Of a stretch of DNA of 64,000 nucleotides, positions 1 to 8,475 are shown piece after piece. Each line of letters starts with the position of its first letter. Position 1 is the first letter of the stretch. The notes beneath the pieces were generated by a model that was given only the letters and a program-made list of their open reading frames with translations, was not told the origin of the DNA and ran no database searches. A program made the translations under genes and the position numbers. Source of the stretch: an uncultured Lachnobacterium sp. (GTDB lineage: Bacteria > Bacillota > Clostridia > Lachnospirales > Lachnospiraceae); assembly GCA_937889225.1 (NCBI GenBank), contig CALAST010000077.1:4929-68928 (forward strand). Reading direction: 5' to 3'.

Positions 1-1046
1 TTATCCAAAGAAAGTACCTTTCCACGAATGACAACTTCTCCAATCGGTCCATCGATTTTCTCGATTTCCATTGGCTCATCATCAAAATCCCTACCGTAAA
101 TCACATCCGGATTGTCGGATTTTTTACTGCCCGGTTCATAACGCTTACGAAACTCGCCTTTTCTCTCAAAACGATTTTCATACGGCTTTTTGCCGGATTG
201 CTTTCCATTTAGGTCTGTTTTTACGTTAGTTGGATTGTGTAATACTTTATTTGTAGGAACATTTTCCTGTGTGTTCTGCGAATTCCCCACAACAGCTTCA
301 TTTCTTAGAAGATTTGCATTTGACACATTACTTCTATTTTCTGTAAAATTCCCATCTGCCACATTGCTTCCATTTTCAAAACCATATTCACCTGCCCGAG
401 ACGTTTCCTGCAAAACAAGCAATTCATCATTCTTTGATTCTTCACTATCGGTATCTGATTTTTCCATATGAGTACGTGCCATAATCGCCCTTACTTGCTG
501 GCGAATCTGCTCATTTGAATTCTTTCTGTGCTTACTTTCTTTTGGTTCTCTATATTCTACAGAAATCGCAAGATTTAAACCACATCGTTCACAGATTACT
601 TTTTCCAAAAATTCAACGATTTCCTCACCTCGCGTTTTCGCAATAATCGTCTCATCCATTGTAAGATGCAGCTTGTCCGGTGCAGTAAAATCCATCTCTG
701 CTGTTCGCAAAAGATTATATTCCAACACACTATATGCATTTAATTCTTCCATGATACTGTCTTTATAAACCTGCATCAATGTTTGTGCGTTGTATTGTCC
801 TGACAACGTAAATTTTTCAATAATCTTGATACATATGTCTTTTGAAGGAAACAGCTGTTTTTTGATTTCCTGTTCCAAATACCAAATTTTTTTCTTAAAA
901 ATCAATCTTTCTGCATTTAAATAAATGCGAATATGACTTCTATCATGATTCGCACTTACTTTTGTTACTTCTGCTTTTTCCAATAAGCTCTGTGTTTCTG
1001 CATCTACCTTTAACGTTGGAAACACTTCTAAAAATGTCTTTGACAT
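1..1046 (-). CDS. polC: DNA polymerase III PolC, N-terminal part (cut by window edge)
   Basis: This is the N-terminal third of the Gram-positive replicative polymerase PolC, which copies the chromosome at the fork. The ATG is at 1046 and the frame stays open to base 1, giving about 348 residues. The start MSKTFLEVFPTLKV and the following alpha/beta region resemble the PolC N-terminal domains. A charged Asn/Ser-rich linker (about residues 200-310) follows, then the beginning of the OB-fold around IEKIDGPIGEVVIRG. The exonuclease and polymerase domains lie outside the window. It is the last gene of a uppS-cdsA-dxr-rseP-ispG-polC array and starts 12 bases after the ispG stop, so it is probably co-transcribed. 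The identification rests on the N-terminus and the neighbourhood. Confidence 0.9.
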   Translation of the reverse strand, partial: MSKTFLEVFPTLKVDAETQSLLEKAEVTKVSANHDRSHIRIYLNAERLIFKKKIWYLEQEIKKQLFPSKDICIKIIEKFTLSGQYNAQTLMQVYKDSIMEELNAYSVLEYNLLRTAEMDFTAPDKLHLTMDETIIAKTRGEEIVEFLEKVICERCGLNLAISVEYREPKESKHRKNSNEQIRQQVRAIMARTHMEKSDTDSEESKNDELLVLQETSRAGEYGFENGSNVADGNFTENRSNVSNANLLRNEAVVGNSQNTQENVPTNKVLHNPTNVKTDLNGKQSGKKPYENRFERKGEFRKRYEPGSKKSDNPDVIYGRDFDDEPMEIEKIDGPIGEVVIRGKVLSLD

Positions 1047-1058
1047 TTCATCACTCCA

Positions 1059-2111
1059 TTACTTCCAGTTCTCTAACTCATATCGCAATGCAGAAAGTAA
1101 TTCTGCTTCCGGCACTTTTTTGTAGACTTCCCCTTTTTTAATGATAAGCCCTTCTCCAATGCCTCCGGCAACACCAAGGTCTGCTTCTTTTGCTTCTCCC
1201 GGTCCATTTACCACGCAGCCCATAACTGCTACTTTAATATCAAGTGGGAACTCTGCAACCATGGTTTCTACCTGATTTGCAAGACCAATCAAATCAATCT
1301 GCGTTCTTCCACAAGTCGGGCAGGAAACAACTTCAATGCCGCCTGTTCGAAGCCCAAGTGTGCGAAGAATCAATTTTGCAGATTTAATTTCTTCCACAGG
1401 GTCACCTGTTAAAGATACACGAATCGTATCGCCAATTCCTTGGTTTAAAATGAGTCCAAGACCAATGGAAGATTTGATATTTCCGCTAATAATCGTTCCT
1501 GCCTCTGTAATTCCTACATGAAGTGGATGATGTGTCTTTTCTGCAATTAATTCATGGGCTTTTACACACATCATAACATCAGAAGATTTAATGCTGACTA
1601 CCAGATTGTCATATCCCATATCTTCAATGATACGAACCTTGTCCAATGCACTTTCCACAATGCCTTCTGCTGTTACACCATTGTACTTTTCTACAAGCTG
1701 TTTTTCCAAAGAACCGCTGTTTACACCGACACGAATCGGAATATTGCGTTCTTTTGCTACATCTACAACTGCTTTTACGTTCTCAATCGCACCAATATTT
1801 CCCGGATTAATGCGGATTTTGTCAGCTCCATTTTCCATTGCTGCAATCGCAAGGCGATAGTCAAAATGAATATCCGCAACTACAGGAATGGATACTTGCT
1901 TTTTAATTTCTGCCAAAGCCTTTGCAGCTTCCATTGTCGGAACTGCACAACGAATAATGTCACAACCTGCCTTTGTTAATTTTTGAATCTGTGCAACCGT
2001 TGCGGTTACATCCTCTGTTTTTGTATTTGTCATGGATTGAATCAGAATCGGATTTTCTCCACCAATCACACGATTTCCAATCCACACTTCCTTTGTAAGT
2101 TTCTTTTCCAT
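1059..2111 (-). CDS. ispG: 4-hydroxy-3-methylbut-2-enyl diphosphate synthase IspG (GcpE)
   Basis: This 350-aa enzyme makes HMBPP from methylerythritol cyclodiphosphate, the penultimate step of the MEP isoprenoid pathway. It uses a 4Fe-4S cluster. The N-terminal TIM-barrel part has family motifs IGGENPILIQSMTNT, DIHFDYRLA and RINPGNIG. The C-terminal domain has the cluster cysteines in SCPTCGRTQ and GCVVNGPGEA. The length is that of the short bacterial form, without the plant insert. The ATG at 2111 is preceded by AAAGGGGC. It lies between rseP (128-base gap) and polC (12-base gap). All key cysteines are present. Confidence 0.97.
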   Translation of the reverse strand: MEKKLTKEVWIGNRVIGGENPILIQSMTNTKTEDVTATVAQIQKLTKAGCDIIRCAVPTMEAAKALAEIKKQVSIPVVADIHFDYRLAIAAMENGADKIRINPGNIGAIENVKAVVDVAKERNIPIRVGVNSGSLEKQLVEKYNGVTAEGIVESALDKVRIIEDMGYDNLVVSIKSSDVMMCVKAHELIAEKTHHPLHVGITEAGTIISGNIKSSIGLGLILNQGIGDTIRVSLTGDPVEEIKSAKLILRTLGLRTGGIEVVSCPTCGRTQIDLIGLANQVETMVAEFPLDIKVAVMGCVVNGPGEAKEADLGVAGGIGEGLIIKKGEVYKKVPEAELLSALRYELENWK

Positions 2112-2239
2112 CTAACTTGCCCCTTTCTATTTCGATATCTCTTAAATATTTGTGAAACTTAAAAAATCACTTGTAGAGCCTTCTAAAATCTCCCCATAGC
2201 CATTTTCTAATTCCTCTATTACTTCTAAAGTTTCCACTT

Positions 2240-3280
2240 TTACATAAAGAATACTTTGCGAATATCATTAAATAATACCACAACCATAAGTGCCAACAAC
2301 AGTAAAATTCCTACGGTATGAATCATACCCTCTTTTTCCTGGTCAATAGCTTTTCCACGAACTGCCTCGATAATCAAAAATACCAATCTTCCACCATCCA
2401 AAGCCGGAAGCGGAAGCAAGTTCATCACACCAAGATTTGCAGATAACAAAATCGTCCAGTTTAACATATTTAAAAAGGCATAATAATATCCGCTGTCTTC
2501 TACGGATTCTTCATACGTAGAACCAATGCTGCTTACAATTCCTACCGGTCCGCTTAAATCATTAACAGAAACTCCACCGCCAACTAAAAGTTTCAAACTA
2601 TCAATCGTGGTCGAAATGTTATAGCCCACTTCACGAACTGCATATACAATTGTCTCCAAAAATCCTGTTTTTTCTCTTTGCATTGGAGAATAAAATCCAT
2701 ATAAATAACGATTTTCTTCTTCTACATACTTCGGAATAAGCGTCGTTTCGTGCTCTACGCCATCTCTTTCATATACAATTTCCATTGGTTCGCCCGGATG
2801 AAACAAGGTATAGTTGCTTACTTCCCTATAGAAATAAATATTTTTTCCATTGATTTCCGTAATCACATCGCCATCCTGCAAACCTGCTTCCTCTGCTGCA
2901 TAGCCTTCCACAACACCCGAAATTTTTGGAATATCAAAACCAATACATCCAATCAATACAACGGAGAATACAAACGCCATAATAAAATTGAAAAATGGAC
3001 CTGCAAATACTACACTAATTCTCGCCCAAACGCCTTTATTGCCAAATGCACGGCTATCCGTTGAGGATTCATCTTCTCCTTCCATCATACACGCCCCACC
3101 AAATGGCAGCAACTTTAAGGAATACTTTGTTTCCCCTTTTGTAAAACCAACTAATGTCGGTCCTAATCCAAGCGAAAATTCATTGACACGAATCCCATTT
3201 GCTTTTGCCAATAAGAAATGGCCCAATTCATGAAATAAAATAATAATACTAAAAATAAGAATTGCTATAAAAATACTCAA
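2240..3280 (-). CDS. rseP: RIP metalloprotease RseP/RasP (site-2 protease)
   Basis: This 346-aa intramembrane zinc protease cleaves membrane-anchored anti-sigma factors and signal-peptide remnants within the bilayer. The catalytic HELGH sits in the first membrane helix (about residues 17-21). The second metal-ligand motif, PLPALDGGRL, lies in a C-terminal helix. A PDZ domain (about residues 120-200, VVEGYAAEEAGLQDGD) lies between them. The start is a TTG at 3280, preceded by AGGTGG inside the end of dxr. The dxr stop is only one base away, so translation is probably coupled. The dxr-rseP-ispG order is common in Firmicutes. The substrate (for example RsiW or RsiV in Bacillus) cannot be told from the sequence. 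Confidence 0.96.
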   Translation of the reverse strand: MSIFIAILIFSIIILFHELGHFLLAKANGIRVNEFSLGLGPTLVGFTKGETKYSLKLLPFGGACMMEGEDESSTDSRAFGNKGVWARISVVFAGPFFNFIMAFVFSVVLIGCIGFDIPKISGVVEGYAAEEAGLQDGDVITEINGKNIYFYREVSNYTLFHPGEPMEIVYERDGVEHETTLIPKYVEEENRYLYGFYSPMQREKTGFLETIVYAVREVGYNISTTIDSLKLLVGGGVSVNDLSGPVGIVSSIGSTYEESVEDSGYYYAFLNMLNWTILLSANLGVMNLLPLPALDGGRLVFLIIEAVRGKAIDQEKEGMIHTVGILLLLALMVVVLFNDIRKVFFM

Positions 3281-3281
3281 A

Positions 3282-4424
3282 TTACCACCTGCTACCTATA
3301 AATTCATAGGCTTCCTGTTCTGTTGCTAAAATTTCTTCCAAAGTCGGATTTGCAATAAATCCGATTTTGTTCATAGTTTCCTCAATAATATCTGTAATTT
3401 CCAGATATTTTATTTTGCGGTCTAAGAAAAGTGCAACTGCCTTTTCATTTGCCGCATTAAACGCTACCGGTATGTTTCCGCCTCTTGTCATTGCTTCATA
3501 TGCCAATGCAAGCCCACGGAATGTATCCGTATCCGGTTTTTCAAATGTCATATTGGATAATGCAAATAAATCTAATCGTTTTCCGGATAATGGACGGCGT
3601 TTTGGATAATACAATGCATACTGAATCGGCAGACGCATATCCGGTGTTCCAAGCTGTGCAATAACTGCACCGTCTTCATATTCTACTGCCGAATGAATGA
3701 CACTCTGTGGATGCACAACTACCTGAATACGGTCTAAATCAACATCAAACAGCCATTTTGCCTCCATAACTTCCAGTCCTTTATTGACAAGCGTAGAAGA
3801 ATCAATGGTAATTTTTCTGCCCATCGCCCAATTTGGATGCTTCAAGGCATCTTCTACCTGAATATTTGTAAGTTCCTCACGTTTTCTTCCACGGAAAGGT
3901 CCTCCTGAAGCTGTAAGAAGTATCTTACTAATTTTATTCTCTCTTTCGCCCTGTAATGACTGAAAAATAGCACTATGTTCACTATCTACCGGCAAAATTG
4001 AAACATTATGTTTCTTCGCAAGCGGCATAATGATATGTCCTGCCGTAACAAGCGTCTCTTTATTTGCAAGTGCAATATCTTTTCCTGCTTCAATCGCCGC
4101 AATCGTTGGACGAATACCAAGCATTCCTACAATCGCAGTAACAACAATTTCCACTTCCGGCTGAATGCAAACTTCTATCAGACCTTCCATTCCCGCAAAA
4201 ACAGGAATATTTAAATCTTTTGTATTAGCACGAAGTTTTAATGCATCCCGTTCTTCCCATACACTTACCATTTTTGGATGAAATTCACGCATTTGTTCTT
4301 CCATCAATTTAATATTTCCACCGCAGGATAACGCAATAATTTCGATATCCCCCTGTTCTCTTACCACATCCAAAGTCTGCGTTCCAATCGAACCTGTTGA
4401 ACCTAAAACCGCTATTTTTTTCAT
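3282..4424 (-). CDS. dxr: 1-deoxy-D-xylulose 5-phosphate reductoisomerase Dxr
   Basis: This 380-aa enzyme converts DXP to methylerythritol phosphate with NADPH and is the committing step of the MEP pathway. The Rossmann start VLGSTGSIGTQTL is intact. The metal and substrate region PVDSEHSAIFQ and the flexible-loop region NPNWAMGRKITIDSSTLVNKGLEVMEA-like block are also present. I chose the ATG at 4424 because MKKIAVLGSTG begins there and GGAAAGGA precedes it. An upstream in-frame start at 4466 would add 14 residues and has no support. It sits between cdsA and rseP. The gap to cdsA (4425-4559) carries an IS605-like right-end relic. Confidence 0.97.
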   Translation of the reverse strand: MKKIAVLGSTGSIGTQTLDVVREQGDIEIIALSCGGNIKLMEEQMREFHPKMVSVWEERDALKLRANTKDLNIPVFAGMEGLIEVCIQPEVEIVVTAIVGMLGIRPTIAAIEAGKDIALANKETLVTAGHIIMPLAKKHNVSILPVDSEHSAIFQSLQGERENKISKILLTASGGPFRGRKREELTNIQVEDALKHPNWAMGRKITIDSSTLVNKGLEVMEAKWLFDVDLDRIQVVVHPQSVIHSAVEYEDGAVIAQLGTPDMRLPIQYALYYPKRRPLSGKRLDLFALSNMTFEKPDTDTFRGLALAYEAMTRGGNIPVAFNAANEKAVALFLDRKIKYLEITDIIEETMNKIGFIANPTLEEILATEQEAYEFIGSRW

Positions 4425-4469
4425 AATAGTTCCTTTCCGTGTATTATTACATGTTTCATTTTTCACACA

Positions 4470-4521
4470 CCCACTTAGTGCTTTACAAACTTGAAGTGGG
4501 GGACTTCTTTGATTCGGTTAA
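4470..4521 (+). repeat. Solo IS200/IS605-like right-end hairpin (copy A)
   Basis: The plus strand reads CCCACTT, a loop, then AAGTGGG, followed by a tail ending GATTCGGTTAA. The same hairpin and tail occur at 60285-60339. This layout resembles the transposon right end, which in TnpB elements is also the 3' part of the omega-RNA. No transposase gene is nearby, so this is a relic or a mini-element. It lies in the dxr-cdsA gap, opposite to gene transcription. The family assignment is by pattern recognition only. Confidence 0.55.
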
Positions 4522-4559
4522 CTTTCTATCTTATTTTCCCCATCTTTCTAAGCCATATC

Positions 4560-5360
4560 TTATAACATAAAATACGCAAGATAATAAATAATCGGTGCTG
4601 TAATAATCATACTGTCAAATCGGTCTAAAATACCTCCATGCCCCGGAATCAAATTGCCATAATCTTTGATATCATAATTACGCTTAATTGCGGATGCTGT
4701 CAAATCCCCTACCATAGAAATCGCTGCTGCAATCGCAGAAATAACTGCAAGAACTGCAATTTGCCCTGTTCCAATTGCCATCTGTACACGGAATACGGAC
4801 AGATAAATTACCGTAAGAAGGGCTGTTCCTACTACACCGCCAATTGCACCTTCCACAGATTTTTTCGGACTAAGTACCGGTGACATTTTATGCTTTCCAA
4901 TCAATTTTCCTACACAATATGCACTCGTATCGCAACCCCATGAACAGATAAAAATCAAAAATGCAAGATACAGACCATTGTTTAAACAACGAATCTGATA
5001 TACATAAGATAACATAACTGCTACATAGAAGAAACTAAAAAATACTGCCATTAAATGTTTTGCTTCATATTTTGGATAAGAAAATACATAAATAAACATC
5101 ATGATTATCAAAAACGCCATCGCAATCATCATAGAATCAGGTACAACCTGAAAACTAAGATTTAAATAATATAATGCTGCACTTATGTAAGCTACAATCG
5201 CAAGCGGTGTTTTTTCAACCTGAAACACACGGCAAAGCTCATACATACCTACAATAGAAATTGCCAAAGTGGAAAATAATAAAATATTCCCACCACCTAT
5301 AATCATACCTATTGCCAAAATCACTAAAACAATTCCGCTAAGTAATCGGGTCTTAAACAT
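4560..5360 (-). CDS. cdsA: Phosphatidate cytidylyltransferase CdsA
   Basis: This 266-aa integral membrane enzyme makes CDP-diacylglycerol from phosphatidic acid and CTP, the branch point of phospholipid synthesis. The chain is almost entirely hydrophobic helices. The C-terminal family signature is clear in SAIKRNYDIKDYGNLIPGHGG followed by ILDRFDS. The ATG at 5360 has GGAGGATTTTGA in front. It starts 11 bases downstream of the uppS stop, the usual uppS-cdsA pair. It is followed by a 135-base gap containing the IS605-like right-end hairpin. Confidence 0.96.
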   Translation of the reverse strand: MFKTRLLSGIVLVILAIGMIIGGGNILLFSTLAISIVGMYELCRVFQVEKTPLAIVAYISAALYYLNLSFQVVPDSMMIAMAFLIIMMFIYVFSYPKYEAKHLMAVFFSFFYVAVMLSYVYQIRCLNNGLYLAFLIFICSWGCDTSAYCVGKLIGKHKMSPVLSPKKSVEGAIGGVVGTALLTVIYLSVFRVQMAIGTGQIAVLAVISAIAAAISMVGDLTASAIKRNYDIKDYGNLIPGHGGILDRFDSMIITAPIIYYLAYFML

Positions 5361-5371
5361 TCAAAATCCTC

Positions 5372-6076
5372 CTATTCCGTAAGCCCGCCAAATCTGCGGT
5401 CACGTTTATTATATGCTTCTACTGCCAACTCCAATTCTTTCTTATGAAAATCCGGCCATGGCACATCTGTAAAATAAAACTCACTATATGCAAGCTGCCA
5501 CAACAAATAATTGGATAAACGTTGTTCACCACTCGTGCGAATCATCAAATCCGGGTCCGGTAAATCTTTCGTATCGAGATAAGAAGAAAATACTTTTTCA
5601 TCTATATCATCTAAACTTAACTTTCCTGCATCGTGGTCTGACATCATATTTTTCATAGCACGAAGCATTTCATCACGACTGCCATAATTAATTGCAATTG
5701 TCAGATTTAATCCTGTATTTTTTGCAGAAGCTGTTTCTAATTCCTTAATTCTGTTTTGGAATTTCTCAGAAAGTCTTCCAACTTCACCAATCACACGAAT
5801 ACGCATATTATTTTTGTCAGCAGTTTTAATACAGTTTTTCAAATAACTTTCCAATAACTTCATCAATGCCTCTACTTCTGCATCCGGTCTGTTCCAGTTT
5901 TCCGTAGAAAAAGCATACAATGTCAAATACTTAATTCCTAACTCATTCGCTGCCTGACAAACAGTTTCGACATTCTTAGCACCTACCGTATGTCCATAAT
6001 TTCGCGGCATTCCCTTGCTTTTTGCCCATCTTCCATTTCCATCTAAAATAATTGCTACATGCTGCGGAATTTTCAT
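5372..6076 (-). CDS. uppS: Undecaprenyl diphosphate synthase UppS
   Basis: This 234-aa cytoplasmic cis-prenyltransferase adds isopentenyl units to farnesyl diphosphate, making the C55 lipid carrier for peptidoglycan and teichoic acid. The catalytic motif HVAIILDGNGRWAKSKG carries the essential Asp at residue 12. TLYAFSTENWNRP and the C-terminal PDLMIRTSGEQRLSNYLLWQ block match the family. The ATG at 6076 follows GTGGAGGGAAATAT. It is the first gene of the isoprenoid/lipid array, with a probable promoter at 6186-6213. The length is slightly short of the E. coli enzyme but typical for Firmicutes. Confidence 0.97.
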   Translation of the reverse strand: MKIPQHVAIILDGNGRWAKSKGMPRNYGHTVGAKNVETVCQAANELGIKYLTLYAFSTENWNRPDAEVEALMKLLESYLKNCIKTADKNNMRIRVIGEVGRLSEKFQNRIKELETASAKNTGLNLTIAINYGSRDEMLRAMKNMMSDHDAGKLSLDDIDEKVFSSYLDTKDLPDPDLMIRTSGEQRLSNYLLWQLAYSEFYFTDVPWPDFHKKELELAVEAYNKRDRRFGGLTE

Positions 6077-6185
6077 ATATTTCCCTCCACTCTTTTTTTC
6101 TCATGTCCTTGTAGAATCATTGTATTCTAAACAGTATTTTCATGCCCTTAGTTCATCCATGCATAAACCTACTGATTCATTACTT

Positions 6186-6213
6186 ATAATAACACAATAT
6201 CCCATCATAACAA
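6186..6213 (-). promoter_or_regulatory. Probable sigma-A promoter of the uppS-polC array
   Basis: On the minus strand TTGTTA (6208-6213) and TATTAT (6186-6191) are separated by 16 bases. They lie about 110 bases upstream of the uppS ATG and just past the frr terminator. The leader would be about 100 bases. Called by eye. Confidence 0.5.
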
Positions 6214-6225
6214 GTTTTAAATTAG

Positions 6226-6260
6226 AAAAAAGTTGGAAAATACATAAAATATCTTCCAAC
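6226..6260 (-). terminator. Rho-independent terminator after frr
   Basis: On the minus strand GTTGGAA, an AT-rich partly paired centre, and TTCCAAC are followed by six Ts. It lies about 40 bases past the frr stop and separates the bactofilin-pyrH-frr unit from uppS. Confidence 0.8.
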
Positions 6261-6299
6261 TACATTTCAATTATTATACTGTCATTTTTGACTATTCTT

Positions 6300-6854
6300 T
6301 TATACAGTAAGAATTTCTTTTGTTTTTGCTTCAACTGCTTTGTCAACGTTTGCAATAAACTTATCTGTCATTTTCTGAACGCTGTCCTCTAAATCCTTGA
6401 TTTCATCCTCAGAAATATCTTCTGTCTTGCCAAGTTTTTTCATATGGTCAATGGCATCACGTCTGATGTTACGAATTGCAACTTTTGCATTTTCCCCTTT
6501 TTTCTTCACATCTTTTGCTAATTCTTTACGTCTTTCTTCTGTTAATTCCGGAAATACAAGGCGAATGATTTTACCATCATTGCTTGGATTAATTCCAATG
6601 TCAGATGTTAAAATTGCTTTTTCAATCGCTTTTACTAAAGATGGTTCCCATGGCTGAATCTGAATCATTCTTGGTTCCGGAACACTAACGTTTGCCACAC
6701 TCTGAATTGGTGATGGTGCTCCATAATAATCTACACGTAATTTGTCTAATACATGTGGATTTGCACGTCCTGCACGGATAGAACCGAATTCCGATTCTAA
6801 ATTGCTCATTGTTTTTGTCATTTTTTCTTCATAAACTACTAATCTTGCATCCAT
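6300..6854 (-). CDS. frr: Ribosome recycling factor Frr
   Basis: This 184-aa factor, with EF-G, splits post-termination ribosomes. The three-helix-bundle family sequence is plain: MTKTMSNLESEFGSIRAGRANP at the start, then DYYGAPSPIQSVANVSVPEPR, then the conserved tail NIRRDAIDHMKKL. The length is standard. The ATG at 6854 follows AGGAGAGGAATAT. It starts 16 bases after the pyrH stop, the usual pyrH-frr pairing, and ends before a terminator. Confidence 0.97.
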   Translation of the reverse strand: MDARLVVYEEKMTKTMSNLESEFGSIRAGRANPHVLDKLRVDYYGAPSPIQSVANVSVPEPRMIQIQPWEPSLVKAIEKAILTSDIGINPSNDGKIIRLVFPELTEERRKELAKDVKKKGENAKVAIRNIRRDAIDHMKKLGKTEDISEDEIKDLEDSVQKMTDKFIANVDKAVEAKTKEILTV

Positions 6855-6870
6855 ATATTCCTCTCCTACT

Positions 6871-7566
6871 CTATACGGTTACTTTTGTACCGTTAAATTC
6901 TCCACTCATCGCTTTCACAACGCTGTCTTCTTCATTCAAACCGAACACATACATTGGCATTTTATTTTCCATGCACATAATAGAAGCTGTTAAATCCACA
7001 ACAGCAAGTTTCTGGTCAATAACTTCCTGAATGGATACTTCATCATATCTCTTTGCATTTGGATTTACTTTTGGGTCACTATCGTATACACCATCAATCG
7101 CTTTTGCTAAAAGAATGACCTCTGCTTCGATTTCAATGGCACGCAGAACCGTTGCCGTATCCGTTGAAAAGTACGGATGACCTGTCCCACCTGCAAAAAA
7201 GCATACTTTGTTATCTGCAAATGCTGTATTTACCAAATCCTTAGAAAACAGCTTTGTCATAGAACCGCATGCAAATGGTGTCATAACTTCTGTTTTCATG
7301 CCTACTGAACGGAAAATTTCTGATACATAAATACAGTTCATAACCGTAGCAAGCATACCAATCTGGTCTGCTTTCGTTCTATCAATCGTTTCACTAGAAC
7401 GTCCACGCCAGAAATTGCCGCCACCAATCACAATTCCTACGGAAACACCACTATCTACTAATTTTTTCACCTGATTTGCAACTACAGTTACAGTAGGCTC
7501 ATCAAATCCCTGATGTTTCTCACCAGCTAATGCTTCACCGCTTAATTTTAATAAAACACGTTTCAT
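6871..7566 (-). CDS. pyrH: Uridylate kinase PyrH
   Basis: This 231-aa amino-acid-kinase-fold enzyme phosphorylates UMP to UDP in pyrimidine nucleotide synthesis. The N-terminal motif RVLLKLSGEAL and the glycine-rich GIVIGGGNFWRG bind phosphate. GTGHPYFSTDTA and the KAIDGVYDSDPK block also match. I chose the ATG at 7566 because it has AAAGGGACTC in front. The frame extends six codons upstream without a ribosome site. It lies between the bactofilin gene and frr. In many Firmicutes the gene upstream would be tsf, but here rpsB-tsf is a separate unit 11 kb away. Confidence 0.97.
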   Translation of the reverse strand: MKRVLLKLSGEALAGEKHQGFDEPTVTVVANQVKKLVDSGVSVGIVIGGGNFWRGRSSETIDRTKADQIGMLATVMNCIYVSEIFRSVGMKTEVMTPFACGSMTKLFSKDLVNTAFADNKVCFFAGGTGHPYFSTDTATVLRAIEIEAEVILLAKAIDGVYDSDPKVNPNAKRYDEVSIQEVIDQKLAVVDLTASIMCMENKMPMYVFGLNEEDSVVKAMSGEFNGTKVTV

Positions 7567-7589
7567 AAGTAGAGTCCCTTTCATCTATT

Positions 7590-8258
7590 TTATTTGTCAC
7601 CAAACACTTCTGCAACATCCACATCTGCATAGCATTGTGAACAGAATCCTTGAATAATCGCACCGTTATTAATCTGTACGGAACGTGATTTGATGTTTCC
7701 TACAATTACCGCAGATGTATCAACGATAACCGGTCCTTGCACATCAATATCACCTTTTACTGCTCCCGCAATCACTGCAGAAGCTGCGTGAATATTACCT
7801 ACAATCACAGAACCTGCACCAATCTTTACAGTTCCTGAACTTTCTAATTCACCATCGATTTTTGCCACATCTGCAAACATTTCAGATGCAAAACAATTGC
7901 CATTGATTGTGCCTGTAATAACTAATTTTCCATTACATGATACACTTCCATTGATGGTACCATGAATTTCAAGTGAACCTGAAGATGTTAAGTCCCCTGT
8001 TAATTTTGTACTTTCTGTAATTACGGAAACTTCATTTAAGATAACCGGCTCACTCAAACTATCACGAACTAATAATTCATCCGTTGGTTTTTCCTCCGTT
8101 ACGGTTTCTAAAAGGCTATCCAGTTCTGTATCCAGTTCGATGTTCTCATCTACTTCTGTTTCTACTACCGGTTCTTCTTTTTTTACCTGTGAATTTTTAG
8201 TCGAAGTATCATTTATATTTTTTGTTTTATCTTCTTTTAAATCTCGAAATAATCCCAT
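7590..8258 (-). CDS. Bactofilin-type polymer-forming protein
   Basis: This 222-aa protein has the bactofilin layout. A short start (MGLFRDLKED) precedes an acidic linker rich in Glu and Thr (about residues 15-75). A right-handed beta-helix follows with repeated G-S-V/I-x-G-N turns (about residues 80-205), for example LTGDLTSSGSLEIHGTINGS. The tail has a Cys pair (GFCSQCYADV). Bactofilins polymerise into filaments without nucleotides and shape cells or place proteins. The specific role here is unknown. No ribosome site lies directly before the ATG. A stop codon precedes it in frame, and AAAGGAG lies about 90 bases upstream, joined by an 8-bp stem (see findings). Its gene lies 23 bases before pyrH. 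Confidence 0.85.
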   Translation of the reverse strand: MGLFRDLKEDKTKNINDTSTKNSQVKKEEPVVETEVDENIELDTELDSLLETVTEEKPTDELLVRDSLSEPVILNEVSVITESTKLTGDLTSSGSLEIHGTINGSVSCNGKLVITGTINGNCFASEMFADVAKIDGELESSGTVKIGAGSVIVGNIHAASAVIAGAVKGDIDVQGPVIVDTSAVIVGNIKSRSVQINNGAIIQGFCSQCYADVDVAEVFGDK

Positions 8259-8265
8259 TTAAAAC

Positions 8266-8352
8266 GTTACTGAAACTTATAAAATATCAATTTTTATCTG
8301 CTTCCATACAAAATAATTTGATACAATTATAATATCAGTAACCTACTCCTTT
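8266..8352 (-). promoter_or_regulatory. Structured leader of the bactofilin gene with distant Shine-Dalgarno
   Basis: On the minus strand AAAGGAG (8346-8352) is followed after three bases by GTTACTGA (8335-8342). This pairs with TCAGTAAC (8266-8273), which ends seven bases before the ATG. Folding would bring the ribosome site to a normal distance from the start. Confidence 0.4.
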
Positions 8353-8429
8353 CTATTCATTCTGTGTACTTTGCTTAGGTTTGCATTTTATAAGTATTAT
8401 AACACTTTTCAAAGTACTTAATTGGATTT

Positions 8430-8458
8430 ATTATACTTTAGTTTTTGATAGTTGTCCA
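8430..8458 (-). promoter_or_regulatory. Probable sigma-A promoter of bactofilin-pyrH-frr
   Basis: On the minus strand TGGACA (8453-8458) and TATAAT (8430-8435) are separated by 17 bases, close to ideal. The expected leader of about 165 bases contains the structured region described above. It starts 18 bases past the acyltransferase stop. Confidence 0.7.
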
Positions 8459-8475
8459 GTATTTTGTTCCATTTG

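Noticed and set aside
2140..2237. 32-codon GTG-started frame in the rseP-ispG gap (start METLEVIEELENGYG)
   Set aside because: It starts two bases after the rseP stop and could be coupled, but has no ribosome site of its own and no recognised family; too short to support.
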